A stretch of 64,000 nucleotides of DNA, taken from the NCBI GenBank assembly GCA_014695295.1, contig JACJNY010000041.1:27271-91270 (forward strand), given 5' to 3'. A model generated the notes under the pieces. That model saw only the letters and a program-made list of their open reading frames with translations. It was not told the origin of the DNA and did no database searches. Source of the DNA: Microcoleus sp. FACHB-61 (GTDB lineage: Bacteria > Cyanobacteriota > Cyanobacteriia > Cyanobacteriales > Microcoleaceae). Positions 8,412 through 17,475 of this stretch are shown here, in pieces (the first letter of the stretch is position 1; each line of letters opens with the position of its first letter). Made by a program: the position numbers and the translations under genes.

Positions 8412-9014
8412 ATGACCCAGAATTCGCCCAACTCAACTGTCGCCCCCGCCGCCAAAAATCCCGAAACAAAAGTCGCCACGCGCCTCAGAAACTTATTGAT
8501 CGTGTTAGCAGCGATCGCCCTTTCGGTATCCATCTTTTTCGGATTGCGAACCCAAACGCCGTCAAGCAGTCTCACCGAAATGGCAAAAGCTTCGACGCCA
8601 TTAGAAACAGCTTTGGTAAACGGCAAACCCACACTCATGGAATTTTATGCTAATTGGTGCGGTAGCTGTCAGGCAATGGCTAACGATCTGAGCGAAATCA
8701 AACAGAAATACGCCGAACCGCTGAATTTTGTAATGCTGAATGTAGACAATGACAAATGGCTGCCAGAAATCACCAAATATCGAGTAGACGGCATTCCGCA
8801 CTTTGTATATTTGAACGATAAAGGCAGCGCCGTTGCTGAAACGATGGGCGAAATGCCGCGCAGTATTATGGAAGCTAACTTAGAAGCTTTAATTGCAGGA
8901 AAACCTCTGCCACACGTCCAAGCTGCCGGTCAAGTTTCTAATTTTACTCCCCCCACAGGGCCTGTGAAAACAAGTAGCTCCGACCCGCGCGCCCACGGCA
9001 GTCAAGTACAGTAA
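8412..9014 (+). CDS. txlA: Thioredoxin-like protein TxlA/HCF164 type
   Basis: Composed of 200 residues: an N-terminal membrane anchor (about 24-43, LLIVLAAIALSVSIFFGL), then a thioredoxin fold with the redox motif WCGSC at about residue 81 and the cis-Pro segment VDGIPHFVYL. This is the layout of cyanobacterial TxlA and plant HCF164, a thylakoid lumen-facing disulfide reductase needed for cytochrome b6f and photosystem assembly, partnered by CcdA. No ccdA is adjacent. The tail after residue 170 is Pro/Ser-rich. Confidence 0.88.
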   Translation: MTQNSPNSTVAPAAKNPETKVATRLRNLLIVLAAIALSVSIFFGLRTQTPSSSLTEMAKASTPLETALVNGKPTLMEFYANWCGSCQAMANDLSEIKQKYAEPLNFVMLNVDNDKWLPEITKYRVDGIPHFVYLNDKGSAVAETMGEMPRSIMEANLEALIAGKPLPHVQAAGQVSNFTPPTGPVKTSSSDPRAHGSQVQ

Positions 9015-9388
9015 AAGAAGGAAGAAGGAAGAAGGAAGAAGGAAGAGAGAAAAGGGAACAAGACTTTAGGAACAGGCGAAAAGCCTGTTCCTGATTGCGA
9101 TAACTTACAGAGATTCAAAAGGCCCTCGCAACTTATGTCAATTTCGGTTTTGAGCGATCGACTACCTCTAAAGGAATATTCAAAAAAACCTTTTTCACAA
9201 TTTATTAAAATTTATTATACTACTTGTCAGGTGCGGAGCGTAAATATTCTCTCACTCCCGATACAAAATAAAGCCTGACCGAAAACAATTTGGTCGCCAG
9301 CCCCTCGATTCATTCCTTTGCAGGGTGACTGACGGGGTAAACTTTTCAATCTAAAATCTAAAATCTAAAATCTAAAATCTAAAATCGA
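9015..9388. other. Gap with two tandem arrays and a hairpin
   Basis: GGAAGAA heptamers fill 9017-9048. A perfect 10-bp stem (AGGAACAGGC, 9068-9077, with its complement 9083-9092) follows and may end the txlA transcript; a related AACAGGC hairpin lies at 14116-14134, so it is also a dispersed element. The gap ends with the TCTAAAA array directly before the RND gene. Confidence 0.7.
9348..9385. repeat. TCTAAAA heptamer array abutting a start codon
   Basis: Five TCTAAAA copies end in TCGA, immediately followed by ATGACT, the start of the RND gene. The same ending (AAAATCGAATGACT) is the leader of ktrB on the other strand at 51240, and AAAATCGATTGACG ends the array at 27246-27290. Confidence 0.92.
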
Positions 9389-12300
9389 ATGACTCCCGAC
9401 AAACCCGGATTCAGCATTAGCGCGACCGCGATTCGCCGCCACATCGGCACTCTCATGCTGACACTTGCTATCATAATCGTGGGCTTTTTCTACATCACCC
9501 AATTGCCCGTTGATTTGCTACCCTCCATCACCTATCCCCGCATCGGCGTGCGCTTAAACGCCCCCGGAGTCTCGCCAGAAGTAGCAATAGACGAAGTTAC
9601 CCGCCCCCTCGAACAAGGGCTTTCCGCCACTGAAGGCGTCATGCAAGTTTTCTCCCGCACTCGCGAAGGACAAGTCAGCGTCGATTTATTCTTCAAACCG
9701 GGGGGCAACATCGACCAAGCCCTCAATGACGCCACCGCCGCTGTCAACCGCATCCGCAACCGACTTCCCGATACAGTTGAATCGCCCACCCTCTTCAAAG
9801 TTGACCCTTCCCAGCAGCCGGTTTACGAATTTGCCCTCACTTCCAACTCCTTGCAAGGAGTTGATTTGCGCGTATTTGCCGACGAAGAATTATCTAGAGA
9901 ACTAAACGTAATTCCAGGAGTAGCAGCAGTTGACGTTGCTGGCGGCGTGCAAGAAGAAATTCAAGTAAATATTGACTTAAATCGCTTGCAATCTTTAGGC
10001 GTCAGTATTTCCGACGTTTTAGCAGCCCTCGAAGCCCGCAACCTCGACACTTCCGGCGGGCGACTGCGACAAGAATCGGGGGAACCTTTAACCCGTACAG
10101 TCGGGCGATTTCGGAATGCAAAAGAAATTCAGGCAATTTCGTTTCAAGCATCGGGTTCCAATCCGCCAAAACGAGTTTTTTTGCGCGATTTTGCTCAGGT
10201 AATTGACGGTACAGAAGAAGAACGAGTTAAAGTATTTCTCAATCAGAAAGCAGCCGTAAAAATTAGCATTCAAAAGCAGCCGGATGCGAATACAATCTCA
10301 GTTGTAGACGGCATCAAAAAGCGGCTAGAAGAATTAAAAGAATCCGGCGCAGTTCCCGAAGGCACGACTATCGTCAATACCTTCGACGAGTCTAAGTTCA
10401 TCCGCGATTCTATTAGTAATGTCCTATTTTCGGGTTTAACCGGGGCTGTTTTAGCCGGGGCATCAGTTTTGCTGTTCCTCGCTTCCCTGCGCCAGACTTT
10501 TATTATTGTCCTGGCAATTCCCCTTGCCACTTTAATGGCGATTATCCTGATGGGGGTTTTTCACCTATCTCTCAACGTCTTCAGTTTGGGCGGTTTGGCA
10601 CTGGGCGTGGGAATTGTGGTCGATAACTCGATCGTCATGCTGGAGAATATTGTCGAAGGAACCAGCAATAAAAAAAGTCCAAACGGCAAGCAGGGCTTAA
10701 GTAACAAGCAGTTGATGCAGCAAGCAGAAAAAAGCAGCCAAGAATTAGAATCAGCTTTATTTGCTTCCACCATCACTAACTTGGTTGCCGTACTGCCATT
10801 TTTGCTAATAGGCGGCTTAGTTTCCTTACTTTTCAACGAATTAATTCTCACCATCACCTTTTCCGTCGCCGCCTCTCTGATTGTCGGATTGACAGTTGTA
10901 CCGATGATGGCTTCTCGACTGCTAGCGCTGCGGGTATCCAGCGGTTTGAGCAACTTTTGGCCGCTGCGCGCATTCGATCGAGCTTTTACCAATGCTACCG
11001 CCGGTTACGGTAAATTTTTATCGGGCATAGTGCGTTGGCGGTTGATTATAATTGCAGTAGCGATTATTGCATTGGGCGGTGGCAGTTGGCTGATGGCTGG
11101 TCAAATCCCCCAGGAAATATTGCCCAGAATTAATACCGGTCAAGCTAGATTATTTGCTTTGTTTCCCGCCGGCACAAATTTGGCAACCAACCAAAAAGTG
11201 ATGGCAGAAGCTGAGAAAATTATCCTCAGCCAGCCAGAAACTCAATACACTTTGACGACGGTGGGCGGGCTTTTGTTTGGCAACAATACGATTGAGAATT
11301 TGCTGCGCGGTGGCTGCAACATTACCCTGAAACCAGGCAGCAATACATTAGCTTATGTAGAGCGAGTTACGCAAGAATTGAATAAAATTGATTTGCCCAA
11401 AAATACTCGTTTGCGCCTGAATCCAGAAAATGTGCGGGGTTTGGTTTTAACTAATTCGCCAGTGCGCGGCGCTGAAGTTGATATCCTCCTTCAAGGCGAA
11501 AACGAAGAAATATTGCAGCAAGCCGGCCGCGAGATATTGGCAACTTTGGATAAGAAGGTAAAATTAGCTCGTTTTCGCCCGGATGCAGACCCACAGCAGC
11601 CGGAAGTGCAGATTCGCCCCAACTGGGAACAAGCGGAAATCTACGGGTTGAATGCGAGGCAAATTGGAGAGGCGATTCAGACAGCAATTCAAGGTTCAGT
11701 TCCCACGCAACTGCAGCGGGGAAACCGTTTGGTTGATGTTCGGGTACAGTTCGATCGCGCTTCGGTTCAATCAATTTCCGCACTGAAATTTATCCCTTTA
11801 ACTGCTAGGAATAACAGCATTATCCGCTTGGGCGATGTGGCGAATATTGAACTGGGAAAAGCGCCTGGGGAAATTCAAAGGCTTAACCAGCGCCAAGTTT
11901 TCATGATTGCTGGGAATATTAATAAGGGCGCGAGTTTGGGCGATGCTTTGAAACAAGTGGATGAAGTTTTGTCTGAAATAAAATTGCCACCAGGAGTGCG
12001 AGTTATACCGAGTTCTGCGGCGGAAACTAACCGAGAATTGCAAAGTTCGCTGATTGTTTTGGGTTCTTTGGCGGCGTTTTTGGTATTTGTGGTGATGGCG
12101 GTGCAATACAATTCGCTTGTCGATCCGCTGGTGATTATGTTAACGGTGCCGCTGGCCTTGGCTGGGGGGATTTTCGGGTTGTATGCGACTAAAACTGCGA
12201 TCGGCGCAACGGTGATTGTGGGGGCGATTTTGCTGGTGGGAATTGTGGTAAATAATGCGATTATTATGGTGGAGTTGGCGAACCAAATTCAGGAAGATGA

Positions 12301-12613
12301 AAAGGTCGATCGCACAACAGCAATTCTCAGGGCGGCACCTCAGCGCTTGCGTCCGATTTTGATGACAACTATTACCACAGTTTTGGGTTTATTCCCCCTA
12401 GCTTTGGGCATTGGAGACGGTTCGGAATTCTTGCAACCGCTGGGTGTGGTGGTGTTTTCCGGTTTGTCGCTGGCAACTTTGCTGACGCTGTTTATTATTC
12501 CGTGTTTTTACATTTTGCTGCACGATTTCTTCGGGATGTTTGCAGGGAATAAGAAACCGCAGGCGGTTGCTATTCCCGTGCAGAAGGCAGGGAGAAAGAA
12601 TGCGAATTTGTAA
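9389..12613 (+). CDS. RND efflux transporter permease (HAE1/AcrB type)
   Basis: 1,074 residues, the normal AcrB-family length. The first helix (about 18-37) is followed by the porter segment VDLLPSITYPRIGV. A central helix bundle follows at about 335-530, with the transmembrane Asp motif GVGIVVDNSIVMLENI; a second porter region, and a C-terminal bundle (about 880-1050) complete the two-fold repeat. It would export hydrophobic or amphipathic compounds using the proton gradient, as a trimer in the cytoplasmic membrane. A membrane-fusion (HlyD-like) partner normally sits beside such genes but is not found here. The start codon is directly joined to a TCTAAAA repeat array with no visible ribosome site. 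Substrate cannot be inferred. Confidence 0.93.
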   Translation: MTPDKPGFSISATAIRRHIGTLMLTLAIIIVGFFYITQLPVDLLPSITYPRIGVRLNAPGVSPEVAIDEVTRPLEQGLSATEGVMQVFSRTREGQVSVDLFFKPGGNIDQALNDATAAVNRIRNRLPDTVESPTLFKVDPSQQPVYEFALTSNSLQGVDLRVFADEELSRELNVIPGVAAVDVAGGVQEEIQVNIDLNRLQSLGVSISDVLAALEARNLDTSGGRLRQESGEPLTRTVGRFRNAKEIQAISFQASGSNPPKRVFLRDFAQVIDGTEEERVKVFLNQKAAVKISIQKQPDANTISVVDGIKKRLEELKESGAVPEGTTIVNTFDESKFIRDSISNVLFSGLTGAVLAGASVLLFLASLRQTFIIVLAIPLATLMAIILMGVFHLSLNVFSLGGLALGVGIVVDNSIVMLENIVEGTSNKKSPNGKQGLSNKQLMQQAEKSSQELESALFASTITNLVAVLPFLLIGGLVSLLFNELILTITFSVAASLIVGLTVVPMMASRLLALRVSSGLSNFWPLRAFDRAFTNATAGYGKFLSGIVRWRLIIIAVAIIALGGGSWLMAGQIPQEILPRINTGQARLFALFPAGTNLATNQKVMAEAEKIILSQPETQYTLTTVGGLLFGNNTIENLLRGGCNITLKPGSNTLAYVERVTQELNKIDLPKNTRLRLNPENVRGLVLTNSPVRGAEVDILLQGENEEILQQAGREILATLDKKVKLARFRPDADPQQPEVQIRPNWEQAEIYGLNARQIGEAIQTAIQGSVPTQLQRGNRLVDVRVQFDRASVQSISALKFIPLTARNNSIIRLGDVANIELGKAPGEIQRLNQRQVFMIAGNINKGASLGDALKQVDEVLSEIKLPPGVRVIPSSAAETNRELQSSLIVLGSLAAFLVFVVMAVQYNSLVDPLVIMLTVPLALAGGIFGLYATKTAIGATVIVGAILLVGIVVNNAIIMVELANQIQEDEKVDRTTAILRAAPQRLRPILMTTITTVLGLFPLALGIGDGSEFLQPLGVVVFSGLSLATLLTLFIIPCFYILLHDFFGMFAGNKKPQAVAIPVQKAGRKNANL

Positions 12614-12969
12614 TAATTTAGTGCCAGCAAATACGCGCTTTTCCCAATCCGGCAGGGGTTTAAACCCCTGCCTCATAGCGAAACTCGGTTAAAACAGACT
12701 GTAGATTTTGAGGAAAAATACGATCTATTTCAGTCCTCTTTTAGAAGACTTTCGCTATGAGACAGGGAATTCATTCCCTGTCGGACTGTCGGATTTACAA
12801 ACAATACCGGTACTGCATTTGATGTTAAGTTTACGCGCCGATAATTAGTCGGTAAGGTGCGTCAGTAAACAGTCTCTGACTCCCCAAAGAGATTCCAGAC
12901 TGACGCACCCTACGATAAATGCTGCAAGATTTCAGTTAAAATAGAGCTTATTTACGCTGAAATATCTTT
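12614..12969. repeat. Cluster of palindromic dispersed repeats
   Basis: Three nested elements fill the gap. A perfect 22-bp palindrome (12651-12672, GGCAGGGGTTT plus complement) and an imperfect one (about 12760-12781, GACAGGGAAT..ATTCCCTGTC) are bounded by CTCATAGCGAAA (12671-12682) and its complement TTTCGCTATGAG, so the whole block can fold as one stem. A second inverted repeat with arms GGTGCGTCAGT and ACTGACGCACC spans about 12855-12911. The end of the RND transcript probably lies here. Confidence 0.8.
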
Positions 12970-14100
12970 ATGCTAATTTTACCAAAACATGAAAAACAAA
13001 TTGACTGGTCGTTCTCATACATAAATCAACCCATTAATTCCGAGTGGGCGACGATTGTCAGTGGCGATCGCAAAAAGGTCACTTTAGTCGATCGCAACTT
13101 GTCGCCCAAATACGAATACCAGCTTCCCGACGCAATTAGCTGTTTAGCCATCAGTCCCAAAGGCGATTTGCTGGCAGCTATTATGGCAAATGGCAATCAT
13201 TTAGCAATTGTGACAGCAGAAAACCAGGTAGTTTTTGAAGAACAGCTACCTAACCCTCCTGTTGAGGTTTCACATTTGCATAACAAGAATGGATTTCAGG
13301 ACTGCTGGTTTGATGCAGACGGCGTGCGTTTTTGGTGCATGAAATTAATTGAAATGAAGCAAGTGGACATTCAAATTCGCGATACGAGTTCGTGGCAAAT
13401 CCAGCGACAAATTTTGCTCAAAGACCCTCTTGGCGCCGGCAGTTCTTTCTCCTTTCACCCGCACCCAGAAAATCAAATTTTAGCTCTTTATGCTGCTGCG
13501 GGTCAGCACGGACAGCAAATCTACTGGCTTTATGATGATGGTACGAGAATTCATGCCGTGGAGGTTCCCTGTCTCTATGACACAGCGCCTCCAGCATTTC
13601 ATCCTGCAGGTGGCGAATTTGTGGTTATAAATAATTACGATCGACAAATCAGCCGATTCAGTTTTCCTAACTGCAATCTACTTGGAATATGCGAATGCCC
13701 TTGTCCTGATTCGGATGACTGGTTTAGGTATTCTATGTGCTACCTATCAGACGACCGCCTTCTAATTGACACCGTTCAAGGGAGAATGTATTTAATCGAT
13801 ATTGAAAAAATGGAGATATCAGATGAACTGATTTTAAGCGGTCATGAACCCCGTCCTTCTCAAGAACTTTACCCTAATCTTAATGAGGAAGAAGGGCTTT
13901 GCAGCGACTTGGACTGCTTTTATAGATTTGATTTAGATAGGATTCTTTCGGTTCACTCACAACTGCCGAGTCAAAAACCTGACTCTAAACAGAAGACATT
14001 AGTTATCTTCGGGGGAAAAGAGCTGTTTGGTTCGCTGGCGAAGGTACAACAATCCGCACCCTACAGTAAATTATTCATTCAATCTTTAGGCATTTCTTAA
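12970..14100 (+). CDS. Protein of unknown function, possible beta-propeller
   Basis: The product has 376 residues and no signal peptide or membrane span. Short beta-strand-like stretches recur (IVSGDRKKVTLVDRN, LAISPKGDLLAAIMANG, FSFHPHPENQILALYA, AFHPAGGEFVVINNYD), a spacing reminiscent of WD40-like or YncE-like propellers, but no classical WD repeats are present. I cannot name a partner or reaction. It stands alone between two repeat clusters, so it is probably a single-gene unit. Confidence 0.7.
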   Translation: MLILPKHEKQIDWSFSYINQPINSEWATIVSGDRKKVTLVDRNLSPKYEYQLPDAISCLAISPKGDLLAAIMANGNHLAIVTAENQVVFEEQLPNPPVEVSHLHNKNGFQDCWFDADGVRFWCMKLIEMKQVDIQIRDTSSWQIQRQILLKDPLGAGSSFSFHPHPENQILALYAAAGQHGQQIYWLYDDGTRIHAVEVPCLYDTAPPAFHPAGGEFVVINNYDRQISRFSFPNCNLLGICECPCPDSDDWFRYSMCYLSDDRLLIDTVQGRMYLIDIEKMEISDELILSGHEPRPSQELYPNLNEEEGLCSDLDCFYRFDLDRILSVHSQLPSQKPDSKQKTLVIFGGKELFGSLAKVQQSAPYSKLFIQSLGIS

Positions 14101-14115
14101 GGATTTTCAATTTTC

Positions 14116-14345
14116 AATAACAGGCTTTCCGGCCTGTTCCACAAAGAAAGAATCAGTTTTATTGTGGGGTGGGCATCCTGCCCGCCCCTAACGCGACTGA
14201 TATCAAATCCGGTGGCATCGGAATTAACATTACCCACAATCAGGACACGGCAGTGCCGTTTCCCTACAATTAATCGGGCGATATTTAAATCTCTGATGGA
14301 GTGCTGATGATTATTTTGGAGTCGGGAAACGGCATTGCCGTGTCC
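14116..14345. repeat. Palindromic repeat cluster upstream of rtcB
   Basis: Three elements follow each other: an AACAGGC hairpin (about 14118-14134), a GC hairpin GGTGGGCATCCTGCCCGCC (about 14167-14186), and a pair of 21-base arms (14243-14263 and 14325-14345, GGACACGGCAGTGCC and complement) with one mismatch. The arms are themselves palindromic in the centre (CGGCAGTGCCG). Confidence 0.85.
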
Positions 14346-14421
14346 TCCGTTGGCTATCATCTCGCTCAGGAAACCGGAATTGATATGACGCACCCTACGA
14401 GAATTAGTCTGTCAGGTGTAT

Positions 14422-14450
14422 TTGACATCATAAATTGTGTATGTTACAAT
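14422..14450 (+). promoter_or_regulatory. Consensus sigma-70 promoter of rtcB
   Basis: TTGACA at 14422-14427 and TACAAT at 14445-14450 are separated by exactly 17 bases. This is the best-formed promoter in the window and leaves a 5' leader of about 34 bases before the ATG at 14491. Confidence 0.85.
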
Positions 14451-14490
14451 ATGTACTACACGCAAATTAGCAAAACAAACTTAAACAAAA

Positions 14491-16638
14491 ATGCCCTACG
14501 AAAAATTAGACATATCAACCCCAAAACCCGTGCTATCTTGGGCAAATCACGCCCTAGGCGAAAAAGAAACCAAGATGGCCGCAAACGTAGCATCTTTGCC
14601 CTTTGTATTCAAACACGTCGCACTAATGCCCGACGTACATTTAGGAAAAGGTGCTTTAGTCGGTTCCGTAATTGCCACAAAAGAAGCGATTATTCCCGCT
14701 GCTGTGGGCGTTGATATTGGTTGCTTTACTGATGATACACAAATTCCTCTAGTTGATGGCAAATCTTATGCGATCGGGGAATTGGCCAGGAGTGAAAAAG
14801 AATTTTCGATCTACTCCTGTACAGCAACAGGCAGAATTGTTGCTGCTAAGGCTACAGCCAAATTAACTAGAAAAAATGCCGAACTGGTTAAAGTGGTACT
14901 GGATAATGGAGAAGAAATCAAATGCACTCCCGATCATCAATTCATGTTGCGGAATGGTGAATACCGAGAAGCGCGGGATTTGACAACAGGAACGTCATTG
15001 ATGCCTTTTTATTCCAAAATAGATAAGGATGGGTATACCTTAGTACAGCAAAATTATTCAGGTAGATGGCAAAAAGCTCATTGGATGATTGCTCGTTCTG
15101 GTTTGTTAGGAGACATACCATCTTTCCACAATCAGAGAACTGTGATTCATCACAAAAACTTTGATGCCACAGATAATAGACCAGAAAATTTAGAATTCAT
15201 GGGTAATAATGACCATTCTGCCTATCACCGCTCATTAGTTGATAGAAATACCCATTGGCAATCCCTGGAATTTGAACAGAAAAGAAAGCAAGCCCTAGCT
15301 AATAAAGCTCAAACCTCAGACGGACACAGGTATTACGCCGAACGCGGAACGAAAAACATCCTTAAGTATATGGAGGATAACCCCGAACACTTCAAAGAGT
15401 CAGTTACCGCAAATGGCGAACGAGGAAAGCAGTATCTAATTAATTACAATCAGAGTGAAAAGGGTAAAGCAAAGAGTAAAGAACTTGCTAATCGGCTATA
15501 CACTTGTGAGACTTGTGGAGATCAAATTAAAACTCCTATCGGACTTCACAACCACAGAAAAAATCAGCACGGCTACAACCACAAAGTAGTTGATATTATT
15601 CCTTTACTTGAAAAGCAAGATGTCTATTGCCTAACGGTTCCCGAATACGGCAACTTTGCGTTAACTGCGGGAGTTTTTGTTCACAACTGTGGTATGGCTG
15701 CTATAAAAATGCCATTCAAGGCTAACAAATTAGAAGGCAAACTCAAACAAATTCGCCTCGATATCGAAGCCGCAATCCCTGTGGGATTTGCGGAAAATAA
15801 AGAAGTAGAAAAAACTGTCACTAACTGGCAGAGATGGGGGGAGTTTAAGGAACTTCATCAAGGCGTGCAGCACCAAGACAATAAAGCCTTAAAACAAATG
15901 GGTTCCCTCGGTGGCGGTAATCATTTTATTGAGGTTTGCGTTGATACTGAAAACTTTGTTTGGCTGATGCTGCACTCTGGTTCTCGCGGCATTGGGAATT
16001 TGCTCGCACAGCAGCATATCGAGACTGCTAAAGATTTAGCTAAACTGGCAGAAATTAGTTTGGCTGACAAAGATTTGGCTTATTTTGTGGCGGGTACGCG
16101 GGAGTTTGCTGCTTACTGGCACGATTTGCAGTGGGCGCAAGATTATGCTCGTTTTAATCGCGATGTAATGATGAATCGGTTTAAGCGAATTGTGGAAAAG
16201 CACGTCGCGGGCGGCAAATCGGTTAAGCCGTTATTAGAGGTGAATTGCCACCACAATTACGCGGAAAAAGAGGTGCATTTTGGCGAAGATGTGTATGTGA
16301 CTCGCAAGGGTGCTGTGCGCGCGGATGTAGAGGATTACGGGATTATTCCGGGTTCGATGGGGGCGAAGTCTTTCATTGTTAAGGGTAAAGGTAATGCGGA
16401 AAGTTACTGTTCCTGTTCTCACGGTGCGGGGCGCTTGATGTCTCGCACTCAAGCTAAAAATGTATTCACTCTCGATGATTTTGTGCGGCAGACTGACGGG
16501 GTTGAGTGCCGGAAAGATGAGCAATTTTTAGATGAAATTCCGGGGGCTTACAAGTCCATTGATGAGGTGATGAGTCAGCAGTCGGATTTGGTGGAAGTTG
16601 TGGCGACTTTGAAGCAGGTGGTTTGTGTCAAGGGTTGA
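14491..16638 (+). CDS. rtcB: RNA-splicing ligase RtcB interrupted by an intein
   Basis: A 715-residue precursor. Extein parts 1-77 and 400-715 together give 393 residues, the normal RtcB size. They carry the family motifs DVHLGKGALVGSVIAT, GVDIG followed by CGMAA, SLGGGNHFIEV, HSGSRGIGN, and the C-terminal HGAGRLMSR that holds the guanylylated histidine. RtcB seals 2',3'-cyclic phosphate to 5'-OH RNA ends with GTP and manganese. The intein (residues 78-399) splits the enzyme directly before its metal-binding active-site cysteine, which becomes the +1 residue, so the ligase must be inactive until splicing. The gene has its own consensus promoter. A 17-bp hairpin ends the unit. Confidence 0.95.
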   Translation: MPYEKLDISTPKPVLSWANHALGEKETKMAANVASLPFVFKHVALMPDVHLGKGALVGSVIATKEAIIPAAVGVDIGCFTDDTQIPLVDGKSYAIGELARSEKEFSIYSCTATGRIVAAKATAKLTRKNAELVKVVLDNGEEIKCTPDHQFMLRNGEYREARDLTTGTSLMPFYSKIDKDGYTLVQQNYSGRWQKAHWMIARSGLLGDIPSFHNQRTVIHHKNFDATDNRPENLEFMGNNDHSAYHRSLVDRNTHWQSLEFEQKRKQALANKAQTSDGHRYYAERGTKNILKYMEDNPEHFKESVTANGERGKQYLINYNQSEKGKAKSKELANRLYTCETCGDQIKTPIGLHNHRKNQHGYNHKVVDIIPLLEKQDVYCLTVPEYGNFALTAGVFVHNCGMAAIKMPFKANKLEGKLKQIRLDIEAAIPVGFAENKEVEKTVTNWQRWGEFKELHQGVQHQDNKALKQMGSLGGGNHFIEVCVDTENFVWLMLHSGSRGIGNLLAQQHIETAKDLAKLAEISLADKDLAYFVAGTREFAAYWHDLQWAQDYARFNRDVMMNRFKRIVEKHVAGGKSVKPLLEVNCHHNYAEKEVHFGEDVYVTRKGAVRADVEDYGIIPGSMGAKSFIVKGKGNAESYCSCSHGAGRLMSRTQAKNVFTLDDFVRQTDGVECRKDEQFLDEIPGAYKSIDEVMSQQSDLVEVVATLKQVVCVKG
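14722..15687 (+). mobile_element. Intein with HNH endonuclease in rtcB
   Basis: The 322 residues from CFTDDTQIPLVDG (block A, nucleophile Cys1) to AGVFVHN (block G, terminal His-Asn) have all splicing blocks: block B is CTPDHQFML (conserved T-x-x-H), block F is DVYCLTVPEYGNFAL. The next residue is Cys. Between the splicing halves lies an HNH-type motif (TVIHHKNFDATDNRPENLEF, then NDHSAYH), so homing activity is likely. Near the end, YTCETCGD..GLHNHRKNQHG looks like a zinc finger (C-x2-C...H-x4-H), a plausible DNA-recognition part. It is in frame and appears intact. Insertion at the RtcB cysteine is a site used by inteins in archaeal RtcB as well. Confidence 0.95.
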
Positions 16639-16687
16639 CAGAAACTGGTTTATTTGTACTTCACTTACCTGGAAAGTGCTTTATGGG

Positions 16688-16728
16688 AAGAGGGGGGAAA
16701 TCAAGCCGCTGTTGATTTCCCCCCTCTT
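16688..16728. terminator. Strong bidirectional hairpin between convergent genes
   Basis: Perfect 17-bp arms (16688-16704 and 16712-16728, AAGAGGGGGGAAATCAA and complement) enclose a 7-base loop between the 3' ends of rtcB and the DUF4278 gene. No long T tract follows, so terminator function is inferred from strength and position. Confidence 0.65.
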
Positions 16729-16758
16729 GACAAACGCTTTATTTTCTCAGGCTGTTCT

Positions 16759-17130
16759 CTAACAGGCCATCTGCTGCCACTCAAGTTCTAGCAAGCGCAG
16801 CAGTCTTTCATCGCCCTTGGCCTTGGCTGCTTGCTGTCTGCGATCGAGAATATTGCAAATATTCGCCCGGTGCACTTGCGCCACTTCCACAACTGTTGGG
16901 TAAGATTCAACCCCCGCTGGGGTGCTAGCTGCTGCGACATCCCGATCGCCAGCTTGAGAATCTCGCTTCGTGGTATAGTTTGGGCCGCCGTATTTATTGG
17001 GGCCGGGAATGTGTCTCGGATACCGATAGTTCCAGTTTTGACCCCGATATTTGCCCGCGACTTCGCCTTCAATCATATCGACTGTCGGAATGTCGTACTC
17101 GTAGTTTGCGCCGCGATAAGTGAGTTTCAT
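16759..17130 (-). CDS. DUF4278 domain protein
   Basis: A 123-residue protein starting MKLTYRGANYEYD, the signature of DUF4278, a small domain found almost only in cyanobacteria. The first 45 residues are Tyr/Arg/Gly-rich (KYRGQNWNYRYPRH). The last 40 form a basic helix (ICNILDRRQQAAKAKGDERLLRLLELEWQQMA). Function is not known to me; some family members respond to high light or stress. It faces rtcB tail to tail. Confidence 0.85.
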   Translation of the reverse strand: MKLTYRGANYEYDIPTVDMIEGEVAGKYRGQNWNYRYPRHIPGPNKYGGPNYTTKRDSQAGDRDVAAASTPAGVESYPTVVEVAQVHRANICNILDRRQQAAKAKGDERLLRLLELEWQQMAC

Positions 17131-17475
17131 ATTTTTTGATCCTTATATGTATGGAGATAAAAAGGGCAGTCAGGTCAGGTTTGCTTTTTAGTCAGTAAAA
17201 ACTTTTTCCTTTCTGTATTCTATTTTACCGTTTACTGGAATAACCAGCAAACTCAACAAAAATTAATATTTTAACGGTCAGAGCGCACAAAAAAGCCCGC
17301 TACAGCGGGATCTAAAGGTTTGCTGGCGGTCAAATTCGATCGACTCCAGCAACTAAGTTATGGCTAAAAAACTTTCGAGATCTAGTTTCCGAGCTTTGAC
17401 AAGCCCCTGGCATCCCCTCTCAACTTCCTTGAAACAGGTAAGTGAGGAGGGATAGCAGAGGTGAGCAAATAGGCT
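17131..17475. other. Gap between DUF4278 and BON-like genes
   Basis: Apart from the terminator at 17289-17309, the gap holds an AT-rich leader for the DUF4278 gene (17131-17270). No further gene or repeat was seen. Confidence 0.5.
17289..17309 (-). terminator. Rho-independent terminator, minus strand
   Basis: CCCGC and GCGGG pair around TGTA and, read on the minus strand, run into GCTTTTTT. It would end the transcript of the BON-like gene, 165 bases downstream of its stop. Confidence 0.8.

Noticed and set aside
9348..9385. CRISPR array
   Set aside because: The heptamer arrays here and elsewhere have no spacers; units are directly joined.
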